Assembly (NCBI GenBank): GCA_019912885.1
Contig: JAIOHV010000213.1
Location: forward strand, 1 to 44,015
DNA length: 44,015 nucleotides
Reading direction: 5' to 3'
Source of the DNA: a bacterium
GTDB taxonomy: Bacteria; Lernaellota; Lernaellaia; JACKCT01
Part shown: one piece after another, positions 17,519 to 26,414 of the stretch
Numbering within the stretch: the first letter of the stretch is position 1
How the letters are laid out: the number at the start of each line of letters is the position of its first letter
Notes under the pieces: model-generated
Databases searched by the model: none
Told to the model about the DNA's origin: nothing
Seen by the model: the letters and a program-made list of their open reading frames with translations, nothing else
Translations under genes and position numbers: made by a program

Positions 17519-19567
17519 CTAACACCCGCAGCAATTGCCTCCGGTCACCTCGCCTTCGGGCCAGCCGGGTCCGTCGTCTTCTTCGTCCGCGGGGATGTCG
17601 GGATCGGCGTCTTCATTCGGATCGCCGACGGGCGGGTCGTCTTCCTCGTCGTCGTCGGGCTCGGGATCGTCGTCCGGCGGCTCGCAGCCGCTTGCCGCCT
17701 CGACGCACGTCTCGCCGTCGGGGCACGGGTCGCCGGTGTGCACGCAGTTGTCGATCTGCTCGTCGCAAACCTCGTCGCCGTTGCAGAAAAGCGCGTCGTC
17801 CGTGCAGGGCGCCGGGCCGCTCGCGCAGGAGTCGGTCTCCTCGTCGCACGCCTCGGAGCCATTGCAGAACTGGCCGTCATCCGCGCACGGCGGATCGGTG
17901 GAGACGCACGCATCCGCCGCCTCGTCGCAGGATTCGGCGCCGTTGCAGAACAGGCTGTCGTCCGCGCAGTCCGGCGGATTCACGTGGATGCAGGAGTCGA
18001 TCTGCTCGTTGCACGCCTCGCTGCCGTTGCAGAACAGGCCGTCATCGCCGCACGGATCGTCGCCCGGCTCGCACTCGTTGATCGCGAGGTTGCACGTCTC
18101 CTCGCCGTTGCAGAAGATGCCGTCGTCGCAGTCCGCGTCGCTCGCGCAGTCACACAGATCCTCGCCGTCGCAATCCTGGTCGATGCCGTCGCAGCGGATC
18201 TCCGGCGCCCCGGGGTAGATTGTCTCGTCGAAGTCGTTGCAATCGTCGCCGTTGCACTGTGGGCCGTCATGCCCGTCCCCGTCGTTGTCGCACTCCACGA
18301 GGATGCCGTAGAGCGGGATGAACTCCGCGCCCGCCTGCGTGCCGAAGCTGTTGAACACCGTCAGCGGCTGCGTCGCCGTGACATGCCACGTGGATTTGTA
18401 GCACGTCACCCGCTGGTGGCCGCCGACGCCGAGCGTGCCGTTCCAGACCGGGATATCGTCGCCCGGCGCGGTCGTTCCGCGCGTGTCCGTCACCGTGATC
18501 TGGTTGTTGTCGACGTACGAAAACAGGTCGAACTGGCCGTTCACCGACGCGAAGAAGAACTCCGTGCCGATGCGCGTGCCGTCCTCGTCCGACATGACGT
18601 CCATGTAGTGGTAATCGGGAACCGTGCCGCTGTACGGATTGATGGCGACGGCCAAGGGCGCGTCGGACGTCACGTGGAAATACAGTTCGCTGTACGTCCG
18701 ATACCACGTCTGCCCACGGCTGAGCGTTCCGTTGGCGACAAGGGAGCCATTGTTCGCGTTGCGCACCTCGAAATTGTTGGCGTCCGCGTAGCTCGTCAGG
18801 AGCAGATCGGCGGGGCCGCTCGTCTCCCCCATGTAGCCGATGAAATCGGTGCCGGTGAACAGCCCGGACTCCGAGGGCACGCTGTACCCGATGTCGGTGA
18901 AATTCAGAACGGCGATTTTCTTGGTCGCGGTCGTCTTGACGTATTTGTTGCGCACATCGCCCGCGGGCACCTTCCAGACGGTGCCGGCCTGCATCAGCTT
19001 GGAGGTGATGAGGTTGCCGTTGGCCATATTGTAAATCTGCACGAGCGTGTTGGGCTGATACGCCATCACGAACTGCGTCTCCGCGTTGTCGAGAAAATCG
19101 CCCATCTGGTAGGAGTAAAATTTGGTCCCCGTGCCGAGCGAGGAGTCCGTCAGCGCGTGGTAGCCGGTGATGTTGTCGTCGGCGGTGCCCACCAGCACGC
19201 TCACCAGATCGGACGCCTCCAGGCGGTAGGTGCCGACGGGCACGTTGTACCGCACGTAGCTGCCGTCGTTCAGGCTCGACGCCGCGATCGGATTGCCGAA
19301 CATGTCGTAGAGCGTGAACGTCGTGCCGTTGTGGAACCCGAAGATGAAGATGCGGTCGAACGCGTAGAAGTAGCTCGTGTTCGGCTGCGGCGCCGCCTGG
19401 GCAATTTTCGGGAACTCGTAGTAGTTCATCGGCGGGATGTATTCCTCGACCGGCTGCAACAGCAGGCGCGAACCGTTTCGCGCCGGCGCCGCGCCGACAA
19501 GAACCAGCGCGGACACGGCAATCCCCAGCGTCGCGAGTAGAAGGACGAACCGTCCGGATGCGCGCAT
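17519..19567 (-). CDS. Secreted Cys/Asp-rich repeat protein, paralog 2
   Basis: The ATG at 19565-19567, behind GGGGAGGG, gives 682 residues with signal [20 protein letters not shown]. It is collinear with the 15151 product: the same beta-rich N-terminal domain ([20 protein letters not shown]), the same MopE-type site ([16 protein letters not shown]) and six or seven FCNGxExC units. The acidic Pro-rich tail ends VTGGNCCGC. The ribosome-site leader GGGAGGGTTYGTTCATG is also shared. The pair clearly arose by tandem duplication, and both are transcribed in the same direction with about 330 bases of repeats between them. The closing GG-x-CCGC is short, with no transmembrane helix or Arg cluster, so it is not a standard MYXO-CTERM or LPXTG sorting tail. 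Confidence 0.85.
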   Translation of the reverse strand: MRASGRFVLLLATLGIAVSALVLVGAAPARNGSRLLLQPVEEYIPPMNYYEFPKIAQAAPQPNTSYFYAFDRIFIFGFHNGTTFTLYDMFGNPIAASSLNDGSYVRYNVPVGTYRLEASDLVSVLVGTADDNITGYHALTDSSLGTGTKFYSYQMGDFLDNAETQFVMAYQPNTLVQIYNMANGNLITSKLMQAGTVWKVPAGDVRNKYVKTTATKKIAVLNFTDIGYSVPSESGLFTGTDFIGYMGETSGPADLLLTSYADANNFEVRNANNGSLVANGTLSRGQTWYRTYSELYFHVTSDAPLAVAINPYSGTVPDYHYMDVMSDEDGTRIGTEFFFASVNGQFDLFSYVDNNQITVTDTRGTTAPGDDIPVWNGTLGVGGHQRVTCYKSTWHVTATQPLTVFNSFGTQAGAEFIPLYGILVECDNDGDGHDGPQCNGDDCNDFDETIYPGAPEIRCDGIDQDCDGEDLCDCASDADCDDGIFCNGEETCNLAINECEPGDDPCGDDGLFCNGSEACNEQIDSCIHVNPPDCADDSLFCNGAESCDEAADACVSTDPPCADDGQFCNGSEACDEETDSCASGPAPCTDDALFCNGDEVCDEQIDNCVHTGDPCPDGETCVEAASGCEPPDDDPEPDDDEEDDPPVGDPNEDADPDIPADEEDDGPGWPEGEVTGGNCCGC

Positions 19568-19733
19568 GAACAAACCCTCCCCAAAGGGCAAACTGTTCTT
19601 TTTTGCGCGCAAATTATCGCACAGGCCAATCCAATAGGGAATTGCGAATGGAATACGCGGGAGCGAATTTCGGGAGCCCCCGCGGGGCGTCCGTCAGACC
19701 CTTCGCGCCCGCCCAAGCTCCCCGGATACGCCC

Positions 19734-20321
19734 CTAAACCCGTACCAGCCGCGCCAGCCACGCGGCGGCGCCGTCCTCGTGGATGTTCGAAACGAACCGG
19801 GCGGATTCGATCGAGAGAATCTTGAATCCCTCGGCGAAGGTGTCGCGGATCTCTTCCTGCGTAACCCGCCTCGGACCGCCCTCGCGCTTTTCGTGCTCGG
19901 AAAAGCACATCAGGAAATAGCGCGAGCCGGGCGCCGTGACGCGGCGCAGCGAATCCACCCACGGCTCGCGGTCCTCGTCCGGAAACGTGTGGAAAAGCCC
20001 CACGTCGATGACGGTATCGAAGACGCCTTCGAGCCTTCCGGCGTCGTGGGCGGAAAGCCGCGCGAAACTCACGCGCGCGATGCCGCGCTCCGCCGCCTTG
20101 TCGTTCGCGAAGGCGATCGCCGGTTCGGAAAAGTCGATGCCGACGACCTCGTGCCCGCGCGCCGCGAGATACAGGGCGTTTTCACCTGTGCCGCACCCCG
20201 CGTCGAGCACGCGCCCGCGGATTTCGCCGGATTCCTCGAGCGCGAGAATGACCGGCTGCGGCCTTCCGATATCCCACGGCGCCTGGCCGAGGGATTGGTA
20301 CATTTCGTCAAAGCGGCTCAT
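19734..20321 (-). CDS. Class I SAM-dependent methyltransferase
   Basis: This 195-residue cytosolic protein has a complete Rossmann methyltransferase core. Motif I is VLDAGCGTGENALYLAARGH near residues 39-58, motif II is VVGIDFSEPAIAFA near 60-73, and an acidic VFDTVIDVGLFHTF near 100 corresponds to motif IV. The opening MSRFDEMYQSLGQAPWDIGRPQP resembles small-molecule methyltransferases of the thiopurine/TehB-like group. The substrate cannot be told. Gene order gives no strong clue: the next gene on the same strand is the ArsA-like ATPase, with a composite repeat element between them. That mix might hint at metalloid handling, but no arsenic gene is seen. Confidence 0.85.
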   Translation of the reverse strand: MSRFDEMYQSLGQAPWDIGRPQPVILALEESGEIRGRVLDAGCGTGENALYLAARGHEVVGIDFSEPAIAFANDKAAERGIARVSFARLSAHDAGRLEGVFDTVIDVGLFHTFPDEDREPWVDSLRRVTAPGSRYFLMCFSEHEKREGGPRRVTQEEIRDTFAEGFKILSIESARFVSNIHEDGAAAWLARLVRV

Positions 20322-20351
20322 TTTTTTCTCCCATGCCCGTGCCCGGCTGAA

Positions 20352-20455
20352 TAGTCTGAAAGTCTGGAAGTCTGAAAGTCTGAAAGGTCATCGCAACGCA
20401 CACCGCGATGTCCCGTTGCGATGGACTCAATCCTCAATCCTCGATCCTCAATCCC
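20352..20455 (-). repeat. Composite repeat element, copy B
   Basis: Read on the minus strand it shows four GATTGAG/GATCGAG heptamers, the 43-base hairpin core (9-base arms CATCGCAAC and GTTGCGATG, fully paired here) and four CTTTCAGA-type octamers. It differs from copy A in the core at only about four positions, one of which restores base pairing. Confidence 0.88.
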
Positions 20456-20466
20456 CGTTCCTCCCT

Positions 20467-21435
20467 CTACGCCCCGGCTTCCTCGATGGCCCGCGCGAGC
20501 ACGGACAGCCCGTCGCGGTTCATCGCCTCCTGATAGAGATACGGCAGCTCGACGAACTCCGCATCGATGCGCTTTTTCGCGCGCGTCACGTAGCCTTCCG
20601 CGAGTTTGCGGCGCGCCTGTTCGCGCCGTCCGGCGGCCAAAAGCCTCTCGTGCCCGCCGGGAAGCGCGGCGTCGAGCGCCGCAAGCGCCTTCCCGTCCTT
20701 GGCGAGCGCGTCGATGCGCTGTTGCTGCGCGGGTGTCAGCACCTTTTGCGGCATCATGTTTATGAACACGAACCCGAACGGCATCAGCAGTTGGTCGCGC
20801 GCGGCGTCGAACATCTCGCACGCCTCGTTCATCGGCATCTCCTCGGGCAGCGTCACGACGTTCAAAAGCGTGCGGTGCGGATCGAGCAGGAGTTTTTGAA
20901 CCTCCTGCGTATGATGCCGGATCGGCCCGTATTTGAATGTGTCGATGATGGCCCTCGGCACGCGGAAGAATCCGACGCCGTGCCCGGTTGCCGGCGCGTC
21001 CACGACGATGAGATCGTATTCCGGCTTGCCGGTCCGCTTGTCCGCCGCCTGCTCGATCGTCCAGATCTTCCCGAGGGTGATCAGCTCACGCCAGCCCGGC
21101 GCGGCCTGCAAAAGCGCCCGGATGACGTCGGTCTCCAGGAACTTTTTCGCGGCCCACTCGAATTTCATCTGTTGTGCGAGGTAGTCCTGAAACGCGAGGT
21201 AAGGATCGAGCCTCAGCACGTCCAGGTCGTCCTCGACCGTGGCGATATTGTAAACGGGAATCCACTTGTGAAAGAGCTGGCCGAGGTTTTCGGTCACCCC
21301 GACCTCCACGAGCAGCACGCGCATGCCGCGGTCGCGCGCGGCCACGGCCAGCGAGGCGGCGATCGTCGTCTTGCCGACGCCGCCTTTCCCCGTGATGAAA
21401 AGCAGCCGGCGCGAAAATAGGGTTTTGTGCGGCAT
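20467..21435 (-). CDS. ArsA/GET3-family ATPase
   Basis: The ATG at 21433-21435 gives 322 residues. The deviant Walker A motif FITGKGGVGKTTIAASLAVA lies at residues 13-32, followed by LLVEVGVTENLGQLFH (switch I region) and VVDAPATGHGVGFFRVP (switch II region, near 150). One ATPase domain is present, so it should act as a dimer like GET3 or single-domain ArsA. The Cys residues that bind arsenite in classical ArsA are not evident, and no ArsB or ArsD is near. In many bacteria such stand-alone ArsA-like ATPases have unknown clients. The start lacks a strong ribosome site; a GAGGAAA array lies just upstream. Confidence 0.85.
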   Translation of the reverse strand: MPHKTLFSRRLLFITGKGGVGKTTIAASLAVAARDRGMRVLLVEVGVTENLGQLFHKWIPVYNIATVEDDLDVLRLDPYLAFQDYLAQQMKFEWAAKKFLETDVIRALLQAAPGWRELITLGKIWTIEQAADKRTGKPEYDLIVVDAPATGHGVGFFRVPRAIIDTFKYGPIRHHTQEVQKLLLDPHRTLLNVVTLPEEMPMNEACEMFDAARDQLLMPFGFVFINMMPQKVLTPAQQQRIDALAKDGKALAALDAALPGGHERLLAAGRREQARRKLAEGYVTRAKKRIDAEFVELPYLYQEAMNRDGLSVLARAIEEAGA

Positions 21436-21457
21436 ACGCGTCGCGCCAAACCTTAAA

Positions 21458-21491
21458 GGAGAAAAGAGGAAAGAGGAAAGAGGAAAGAGGC
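21458..21491 (+). repeat. GAGGAAA heptamer array
   Basis: About four units of AGAGGAA with one variant, 23 bases upstream of the ArsA-like start. It matches the inverted array at 14036. Confidence 0.85.
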
Positions 21492-21537
21492 CGTCGCGCC
21501 GGGCCGCCGGACAGGGCAGGGGCAAGGCCGCAATCCC

Positions 21538-21579
21538 ATGGACACGATGGACGGATTGGACATGATGAACGGCATGGAC
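21538..21579 (+). repeat. ATGGACNNN nonamer array inside an ORF start
   Basis: Five units (21538, 21547, 21556, 21565, 21574) keep the 9-base period and supply the ATG and first 14 codons (MDTMDGLDMMNGMD) of the next gene. Confidence 0.85.
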
Positions 21580-21876
21580 AATTCGCCAAGCGCCACGCCC
21601 CCGGCCGTGGGCAAGTCGCGCCCGCGCCGCGCGTACGCGCGCCCGCCCGTGGCGGCGGCGTATTTCGTTGCGTCGGCGGTATCGTGGGTGCTCGTCGGCG
21701 GTAGATGGAACATCGCCATTCCGATCGCGATCGCATCCGCGGCGCTCGGGTGGCTTGTCATGATCGAGCCGACCTTCCGCGCGCCCGCGCGCGTCGCCGG
21801 TGGCGCGGCGTTCGTGCTCGGGGGTGCGATTCTGTTTGTCGCTTACCTCACCGCGCGTCTCCATGGCTACATCTGA
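21538..21876 (+). CDS. Small three-helix membrane protein, function unknown
   Basis: The 112-residue reading has three hydrophobic helices (about residues 36-55, 58-76 and 85-106) and no recognised family. Its stop overlaps the next start by 14 bases, which supports a real, translationally coupled gene. The N-terminal MDTMDGLDMMNGMD is encoded by the nonamer repeat, so the gene may have captured its start codon from a repeat; no better in-frame start exists before the first helix. A linker rich in Pro, Arg and Ala joins the repeat-derived part to helix 1. Partnership with the SGNH hydrolase is likely from the overlap. Confidence 0.6.
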   Translation: MDTMDGLDMMNGMDNSPSATPPAVGKSRPRRAYARPPVAAAYFVASAVSWVLVGGRWNIAIPIAIASAALGWLVMIEPTFRAPARVAGGAAFVLGGAILFVAYLTARLHGYI

Positions 21877-22825
21877 CGCACCGCTCCGCGCCCGCGCGAT
21901 TCAGCGGCACGCGCTCGCGTTCGCGGGCTTTCTGGCGGCGATGTTCGTGCTCTGGGAGACGATCGCGCGCTTCATTCCGTACGTGGGGATGCTTCAGTAC
22001 GACCCGGTGCTGCTATGGACAAATCAGCGGACCATCGGTTCGGGCATCAACGAGCAGGGGCTCCGCGGCCCGGCCGTCGATCCGGAGGCGCGGCCGGATC
22101 TTCGTATCCTCGCGTTGGGTTGTTCGTCGACCTACGGCCTGATCGTGCCGGAGGCGGCGGCGTACCCGCGCCGTCTCGAGACGCGCCTTCGCGAGCGCCT
22201 GCCCGGCCGGTCGATCGAGGTACTGAACGCGGGCGTCAACGGCTATTCGTCGTACCAGGGCGTCACGCTGCTTCGCGACCTGGGGCCGCTTTATCGGCCG
22301 CAGATCGTGACGTTCATGTTCGGACATACCGACAAATGGAAATCGCGCCGTTACGCCGGCGGGGACAAATCACGCGTCATGCCCGAGCTGACCCGGCTTG
22401 AGCGGATGATGCGCGACGCGCCAAGCGCGCTGCTGCGCCTGAACGTCTATCCGCTCGCCGCGCCGCGTCGCAAGAAAAACAGGCCGCCGCCGGCGGGCGA
22501 ATCGGCGATGCGCGTTCCTCCGGGCGAGTTTCTCGACAACGCGGAGGAGATCGCGCGGCTCGCTTCGGCGTGGGGCGGGCGCGTCATCTTCCTGACCTAC
22601 CCCGCGAAAAGTCTCGACACCGAGGAATATGACGCGGCGCTGCGCGAATACGCGCCCCCACGCCGTGAGGTTCTCGTCGATGCGGCGGCGATCCTGCGCG
22701 CCGCGGGCGACGACGCGTTCCTGCTTGATGAGTACCACCCGAGCCGCGCGGGCCACGATCTTATCGCGGCGGCGCTGGCGGACGCGGTGCTGGAGTTGCG
22801 GCCGGACCTTGTTCCCGTGCGATAG
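21863..22825 (+). CDS. Membrane-anchored SGNH/GDSL-like hydrolase
   Basis: The ATG at 21863 gives 320 residues. Residues about 14-36 form a signal anchor, so the enzyme part faces the periplasm. The nucleophile region reads ILALGCSSTYGLIV (Ser in CSS, in place of GDS), block II follows as NAGVNGYSSYQGV with the oxyanion Gly and Asn, and the C-terminal catalytic pair is DEYHPSRAGH (Asp and His). The family includes esterases and O-acetyl transferases or hydrolases acting on polysaccharides or lipids. An Arg/Lys-Pro stretch (RRKKNRPPP near 210) interrupts the domain. The gene is coupled to the small membrane protein before it. The substrate is unknown, and an exopolysaccharide or peptidoglycan acyl group is possible. 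Confidence 0.78.
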   Translation: MATSDAPLRARAIQRHALAFAGFLAAMFVLWETIARFIPYVGMLQYDPVLLWTNQRTIGSGINEQGLRGPAVDPEARPDLRILALGCSSTYGLIVPEAAAYPRRLETRLRERLPGRSIEVLNAGVNGYSSYQGVTLLRDLGPLYRPQIVTFMFGHTDKWKSRRYAGGDKSRVMPELTRLERMMRDAPSALLRLNVYPLAAPRRKKNRPPPAGESAMRVPPGEFLDNAEEIARLASAWGGRVIFLTYPAKSLDTEEYDAALREYAPPRREVLVDAAAILRAAGDDAFLLDEYHPSRAGHDLIAAALADAVLELRPDLVPVR

Positions 22826-22846
22826 GATCGGGTGACGGAAGCGTTA

Positions 22847-23791
22847 TCAAGAAGGCAAACGCCACCGCGTTTGGCGGTTCGCGAGATAGATACGCAGGCT
22901 TTTGCAATCGGCGAGCGATCGCATCCGGCCCGCGTTCGCGCGGATGTACGCCGCGGCGTCGAAGAGGTTCACGAACTGGAACGCGGCGGGAAGGATGGCC
23001 GTTTCGTCGCCGGAGAGCGGACGCCGCGAAACATATCCGTCAATCATGGCGCGCGCGACGCGCGGCGGCAGCACGTGCGCCTTGTTCTCCCCGGCGAAGT
23101 AGTGCAGCGAACGCGCGAGGTCGATGATATACGGCGCGCGGTGCAGCGAGACGAAGTCGAGGACGGCGGCAAGACGATCGCCGCGAAAGATGACGTTCAG
23201 CCGGTGCAGATCGTGATGGATCGGCCCGCCGGGCAGCCGCGGAAGCGCGCGGCGGAGGATCGCGCCGTCGGTTTCGAGAAAATTTTTCGCGATGCGCCGG
23301 AAGCGGTCGCGCCCGGGATAGGCGCGCCGGGCGCGCGCGGCGTTCGCGATGGTTCCGAGCCTTTCCAGGCCCGGCAGCTTTTCGGGATACGCCGCGCCGA
23401 CGATGTGAAGCCGCGCGAGCGCCACGCCGATCTCCGACGCGACGTTCATCGTCATCCTCGGCGGCACGTCGCCCGGCACGAAACGCAGCAGCGCGATCGG
23501 GCGGCCGTGATGCGTCGTGTGGCGGCGACCGTCGATCGTGTGGATCGGTTCGGGCGTGGGGAAATTGCGCTCGGCGAGATAGGACAGAAAAGGTAGCTCG
23601 CGCGCCGCGCGGCCGCGGGGCGCATCGTCGTACCGGCGCAGCACGAAGAGGCCCGCATTGGTGTCGACGACGAAGTTCGTGTTCTCGAGCCCGCCCGTCA
23701 GGAGGCGCGGGCGATCGCGCAGGCGCAACCCGTAACGCTTCAGGATCAACCCCACGGTCGATTCGTCGATGAATCGTTTGGCCCGCGGCAT
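22847..23791 (-). CDS. APH-fold kinase (homoserine kinase II / aminoglycoside phosphotransferase-like)
   Basis: The ATG at 23789-23791 gives 314 residues. The fold of the APH/ThrB2/choline-kinase group is clear: LTGGLENTNFVV near 31-42 (nucleotide loop), VLRRYDD (lysine position replaced by Arg), the catalytic IHHDLHRLNVIF near 206-217 and the metal-binding VLDFVSL near 223-229. The match is best to homoserine kinase type II-like proteins, which also have DLH-x-x-N-V. It phosphorylates a small hydroxyl or amino compound with ATP. It is followed by no threonine-pathway gene, so homoserine is not certain. A CCCCGGC hairpin separates it from the CBS gene on the same strand. Confidence 0.75.
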   Translation of the reverse strand: MPRAKRFIDESTVGLILKRYGLRLRDRPRLLTGGLENTNFVVDTNAGLFVLRRYDDAPRGRAARELPFLSYLAERNFPTPEPIHTIDGRRHTTHHGRPIALLRFVPGDVPPRMTMNVASEIGVALARLHIVGAAYPEKLPGLERLGTIANAARARRAYPGRDRFRRIAKNFLETDGAILRRALPRLPGGPIHHDLHRLNVIFRGDRLAAVLDFVSLHRAPYIIDLARSLHYFAGENKAHVLPPRVARAMIDGYVSRRPLSGDETAILPAAFQFVNLFDAAAYIRANAGRMRSLADCKSLRIYLANRQTRWRLPS

Positions 23792-23820
23792 CGCGACACC
23801 CCGCGCTGAGACGGTAACGA

Positions 23821-23838
23821 CCCCGGCGCGTGCCGGGG
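23821..23838. other. GC-rich hairpin between CBS and kinase genes
   Basis: A perfect 7-base stem (CCCCGGC/GCCGGGG) with a GCGT loop. On the minus strand, the direction of both flanking genes, no T-run follows, so it is more likely an RNA-processing or attenuation structure than a terminator. On the plus strand GGTTTT follows a few bases later. Confidence 0.45.
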
Positions 23839-23883
23839 CCGTCGGTTTTCGAAGCGGGCGCGGCGCCCGCGCTCGCGCGCCCG

Positions 23884-24297
23884 TTACGGTTCCGTCACTT
23901 CGCGGACGAGTTCGCTTGCGGCGGCGTCTTCGACGTTCTGCGCGATGTCGCCCATCGAGACGACGCCGATGGGCTTGCCCTGCGTATTCACGACGAGCAG
24001 CCGGCGCACCTTGTTCTGTTCCATGATCCGCGTCGCCTTTTCGAGTTCGTCGTCCTCCAGGCAGGAGACGACGCCCGCGCTCATGATGTCGGCGATCTGC
24101 TCGGTCATGGGATCGTATCCCTCGGCCACGCTGCGAAGCGCGATGTCGCGGTCGGTCACGATGCCAATGCAGTTTTCGCCGTCGATCACCGGGATCGCGC
24201 CGACGTCGAACTCCCGCATCTTCTCGGCGGTCGTTCTCACGGTGTCGTTCGGCTGAACGTATTGAATCTGGCGTGACATGACTTCTCTTATCTTCAT
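23884..24297 (-). CDS. Tandem CBS-domain protein
   Basis: This 137-residue protein consists of two CBS domains (Bateman module): MSRQIQYVQPNDTVRTTAEK to VIDGENCIGIVTDRDIA (residues 7-55) and IMSAGVVSCLEDDELEKATR to LVVNTQGKPIGVVSMGDIAQ (residues 70-120). Such stand-alone modules bind AMP, ATP, SAM or NAD and regulate other proteins. The second GxVxxxDIA loop supplies the ribose-binding Asp. The ATG at 24295-24297 has GGGGGA 7 bases ahead. The Rieske-FAD oxidoreductase gene lies 143 bases upstream on the same strand. Its partner is not evident; stand-alone CBS pairs often respond to stress or energy state. Confidence 0.92.
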   Translation of the reverse strand: MKIREVMSRQIQYVQPNDTVRTTAEKMREFDVGAIPVIDGENCIGIVTDRDIALRSVAEGYDPMTEQIADIMSAGVVSCLEDDELEKATRIMEQNKVRRLLVVNTQGKPIGVVSMGDIAQNVEDAAASELVREVTEP

Positions 24298-24440
24298 GAC
24301 GAAATCCCCCTTGACGATTTGTCGTTTGGCCGGCGCGTGGCGGAGGTCGAATACCGACGTTTCCGCCACGCGCCGCGCGTTTTCCCGTATCCCCCATCGC
24401 GCCAACGCCGCGGGCAACGCAAGCCGCGTCGCCGCGGCGT

Positions 24441-26033
24441 CTATTTCCGTTTTTCCTCCTGGGTCTTCGTGCGCGGCTCGGCCGGCGTGCGCCGGTATTC
24501 GGGCAGCGGCGCGAGGTGAAGATCCTGCGTCGCCGGACCGTGGATCACGCGGCCGGTCGCGGTGTACCGCGAGCCGTGGCACGGGCAATCCCAGCTTCGC
24601 TCCGCGCCGTTCCACGCGACGTGGCAGCCAAGGTGCGTGCAGGTCGGATCCATCGCGTGCAGCTTGCCCGTGTCGTCGCGATAGACTGCGATCCGTTCGC
24701 CATCCAGGGCGATCACGCGCCCGTATCCGCGCGGCAGATCCTCGATCTCGGAATCCCCCGCGCCGACGGGCCGCCGGTTCAGCCGGTCGGTAACGAGTCG
24801 CGCGGGGTAGTCCTTGTTCTCGGCCAGGAAGCGGGCCGCCGACGCGAGCGGCTTGACGCGCCGCGCGTCGTACAACCCGGCGTACCGGTTCTCGATCTCC
24901 AGGATCGCGTCCGAGAGGATCATCGACGCGATCGCCGCGCCGGTGAGGCCCGTGCCCGCGTAGCCGGTGGCGATGAAGACGCGATCGCTCATCACGTTGC
25001 GGCCGATGTACGGCAGGCCGTCGACCGGATTCAGGATCTGGCCCGACCAGCGATACGGCGCCCACTCCACATCGAATCGCGCGCGGGCGTATTCCTCGAG
25101 CCGGATGTAACACGCCTCGGTGTTCTCGACCGCGCCGGTCTTGTGGTCCTCGCCGCCGACGATCACGACGGGCTCGCCGTCGATCGTCTGCGTGCGGATG
25201 TAGTGGTACGGCGTCTCGGTGTCCCAAAACAGCGCGTCCATCGGCGCGGCCGGCGTCTTCAGGTGCACGCCGATCGCGTAGGTCCGATACGCGGCGAGCT
25301 TCGTCAGAAGCGCGTAGCGGTTGGTCGCCGGGGAATTGGTCGCGATGACGACGTTTTCCGCGAGCACCGTTCCGCGGTCGGTGATGACGCGGCAGGGCTC
25401 GCCCTCGCGCACGTCGATGACGCGCGTGTGCTCGTGAATGGCGCATCCGTTGCCCGGAATGCGCGCCGCCAGGCCGTTCAGGAAACGGAGCGGGTGAAAC
25501 CGCGCCTGATCCGCGAAACGCAGCGCTCCGCGCGTGACGAACGGCAACGGCGGGGACTCGATCCACTCGGCGTCGATATCCAGGTCGCGCAACGCCGTCA
25601 GCTCGCGCCGAAGCTCCAGCTCCTGGCTTTGCCGCTCGACGTAGAGATATCCGGGGATGCGGGCGAAATCGCAATCGATGCCCATCTCGCGCGTCATGTT
25701 CTCGATCATGCCCATGGCGTCGCGCGCGGATTCGTTGGCGAGCGCGGCGTCGGATTTTGAGAACTTGGAGACAAGCTCGAAGTAGCGCCGGTCGAAGACC
25801 TCGGTGAGATGCCCGCTCGTGTGGCCGGTTTCGCCGTGGCCGACACGCTCGCGTTCGACCAGGATGACGGATTTGCCGGCGTCCTTCAGGAGCCACGCGG
25901 TGAGGATTCCCGTAAGCCCGCCGCCCACAATCGCGACGTCGGCGTAAACGTCCCCCGCCAGCGGCTCGAACGGTTCGGCCTCGGCCGTCGACAGCCATAT
26001 CGACCCGTGGCTTGTGTTATTGGCATGCGCCAT
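24441..26033 (-). CDS. FAD-dependent oxidoreductase with C-terminal Rieske [2Fe-2S] domain
   Basis: The 530-residue cytosolic protein begins at the ATG behind AAGGAG. Residues about 30-400 are a DadA/glycine-oxidase-type FAD domain with VAIVGGGLTGILTAWLL and LVERERVGHGETGHTSGHLT at the flavin site and a closing IATGYAGTGLTGAAIAS near 355. A Rieske domain follows at about 430-510 with both ligand boxes, CTHLGC and CPCHGS, complete. The last residues are Lys/Arg-rich. The fusion is a known class in which the Rieske centre hands electrons to or from the flavin; substrates include amines or amino acids, but are often unknown. The CBS-domain gene lies downstream on the same strand. Confidence 0.92.
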   Translation of the reverse strand: MAHANNTSHGSIWLSTAEAEPFEPLAGDVYADVAIVGGGLTGILTAWLLKDAGKSVILVERERVGHGETGHTSGHLTEVFDRRYFELVSKFSKSDAALANESARDAMGMIENMTREMGIDCDFARIPGYLYVERQSQELELRRELTALRDLDIDAEWIESPPLPFVTRGALRFADQARFHPLRFLNGLAARIPGNGCAIHEHTRVIDVREGEPCRVITDRGTVLAENVVIATNSPATNRYALLTKLAAYRTYAIGVHLKTPAAPMDALFWDTETPYHYIRTQTIDGEPVVIVGGEDHKTGAVENTEACYIRLEEYARARFDVEWAPYRWSGQILNPVDGLPYIGRNVMSDRVFIATGYAGTGLTGAAIASMILSDAILEIENRYAGLYDARRVKPLASAARFLAENKDYPARLVTDRLNRRPVGAGDSEIEDLPRGYGRVIALDGERIAVYRDDTGKLHAMDPTCTHLGCHVAWNGAERSWDCPCHGSRYTATGRVIHGPATQDLHLAPLPEYRRTPAEPRTKTQEEKRK

Positions 26034-26414
26034 TTTTTTTCTCCTTCCGCGAATCGCTATTTTTCAAAAAAACGGATAACCGTTCGCGGCGGCAACGTAC
26101 GCGGCGGAAGGTGCGTATTCGCGGTCTATAAGTCGCGCCATCCGATCGGGCGTTGTGCCCCTTGTGCGCGGGTGCAATCAACCGCGCGGGAATGCGGAAC
26201 CGCCGCGTTCCATATCAATAAGGTATCAGCGTGCTAAAACGCCTGATGGCAACGTTGGCGTTCTCCGTGAGGCGCGTAACGAACGCGCCTTTGCGGCGGT
26301 CCGCGGCCGGAAAAATCTACCCGGAAGCGGTTTCGCAAAAAGGGGCGCGACGTAACGTTATTTCACGATCGCTTATGCGATGCGCCATCGCGGGACAGGC
26401 GCGGGACGGGTTCG
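26034..26414. other. Gene-free gap
   Basis: No ORF here has coding character. The only structure seen is a hairpin (AGGCGCGT and ACGCGCCT, 26270-26290, loop of 5) followed by TT, a possible weak plus-strand terminator. TTATAG on the minus strand near 26126-26131 could be a -10 for the oxidoreductase gene, but has no -35. Confidence 0.4.

Noticed and set aside
14965-18081. 1038-codon open frame on the plus strand
   Set aside because: It runs antisense to paralog 1, through a repeat region and into paralog 2; composition is Arg/Ala/Val-rich and shows no domain.
20467-21435. Arsenic resistance operon
   Set aside because: Only the ArsA-like ATPase is present; arsB, arsC, arsD and arsR are missing and metal-binding Cys residues are not evident.
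23821-23838. Terminator between the CBS and kinase genes
   Set aside because: No T-run follows on the strand of these genes, so it was kept only as a hairpin.
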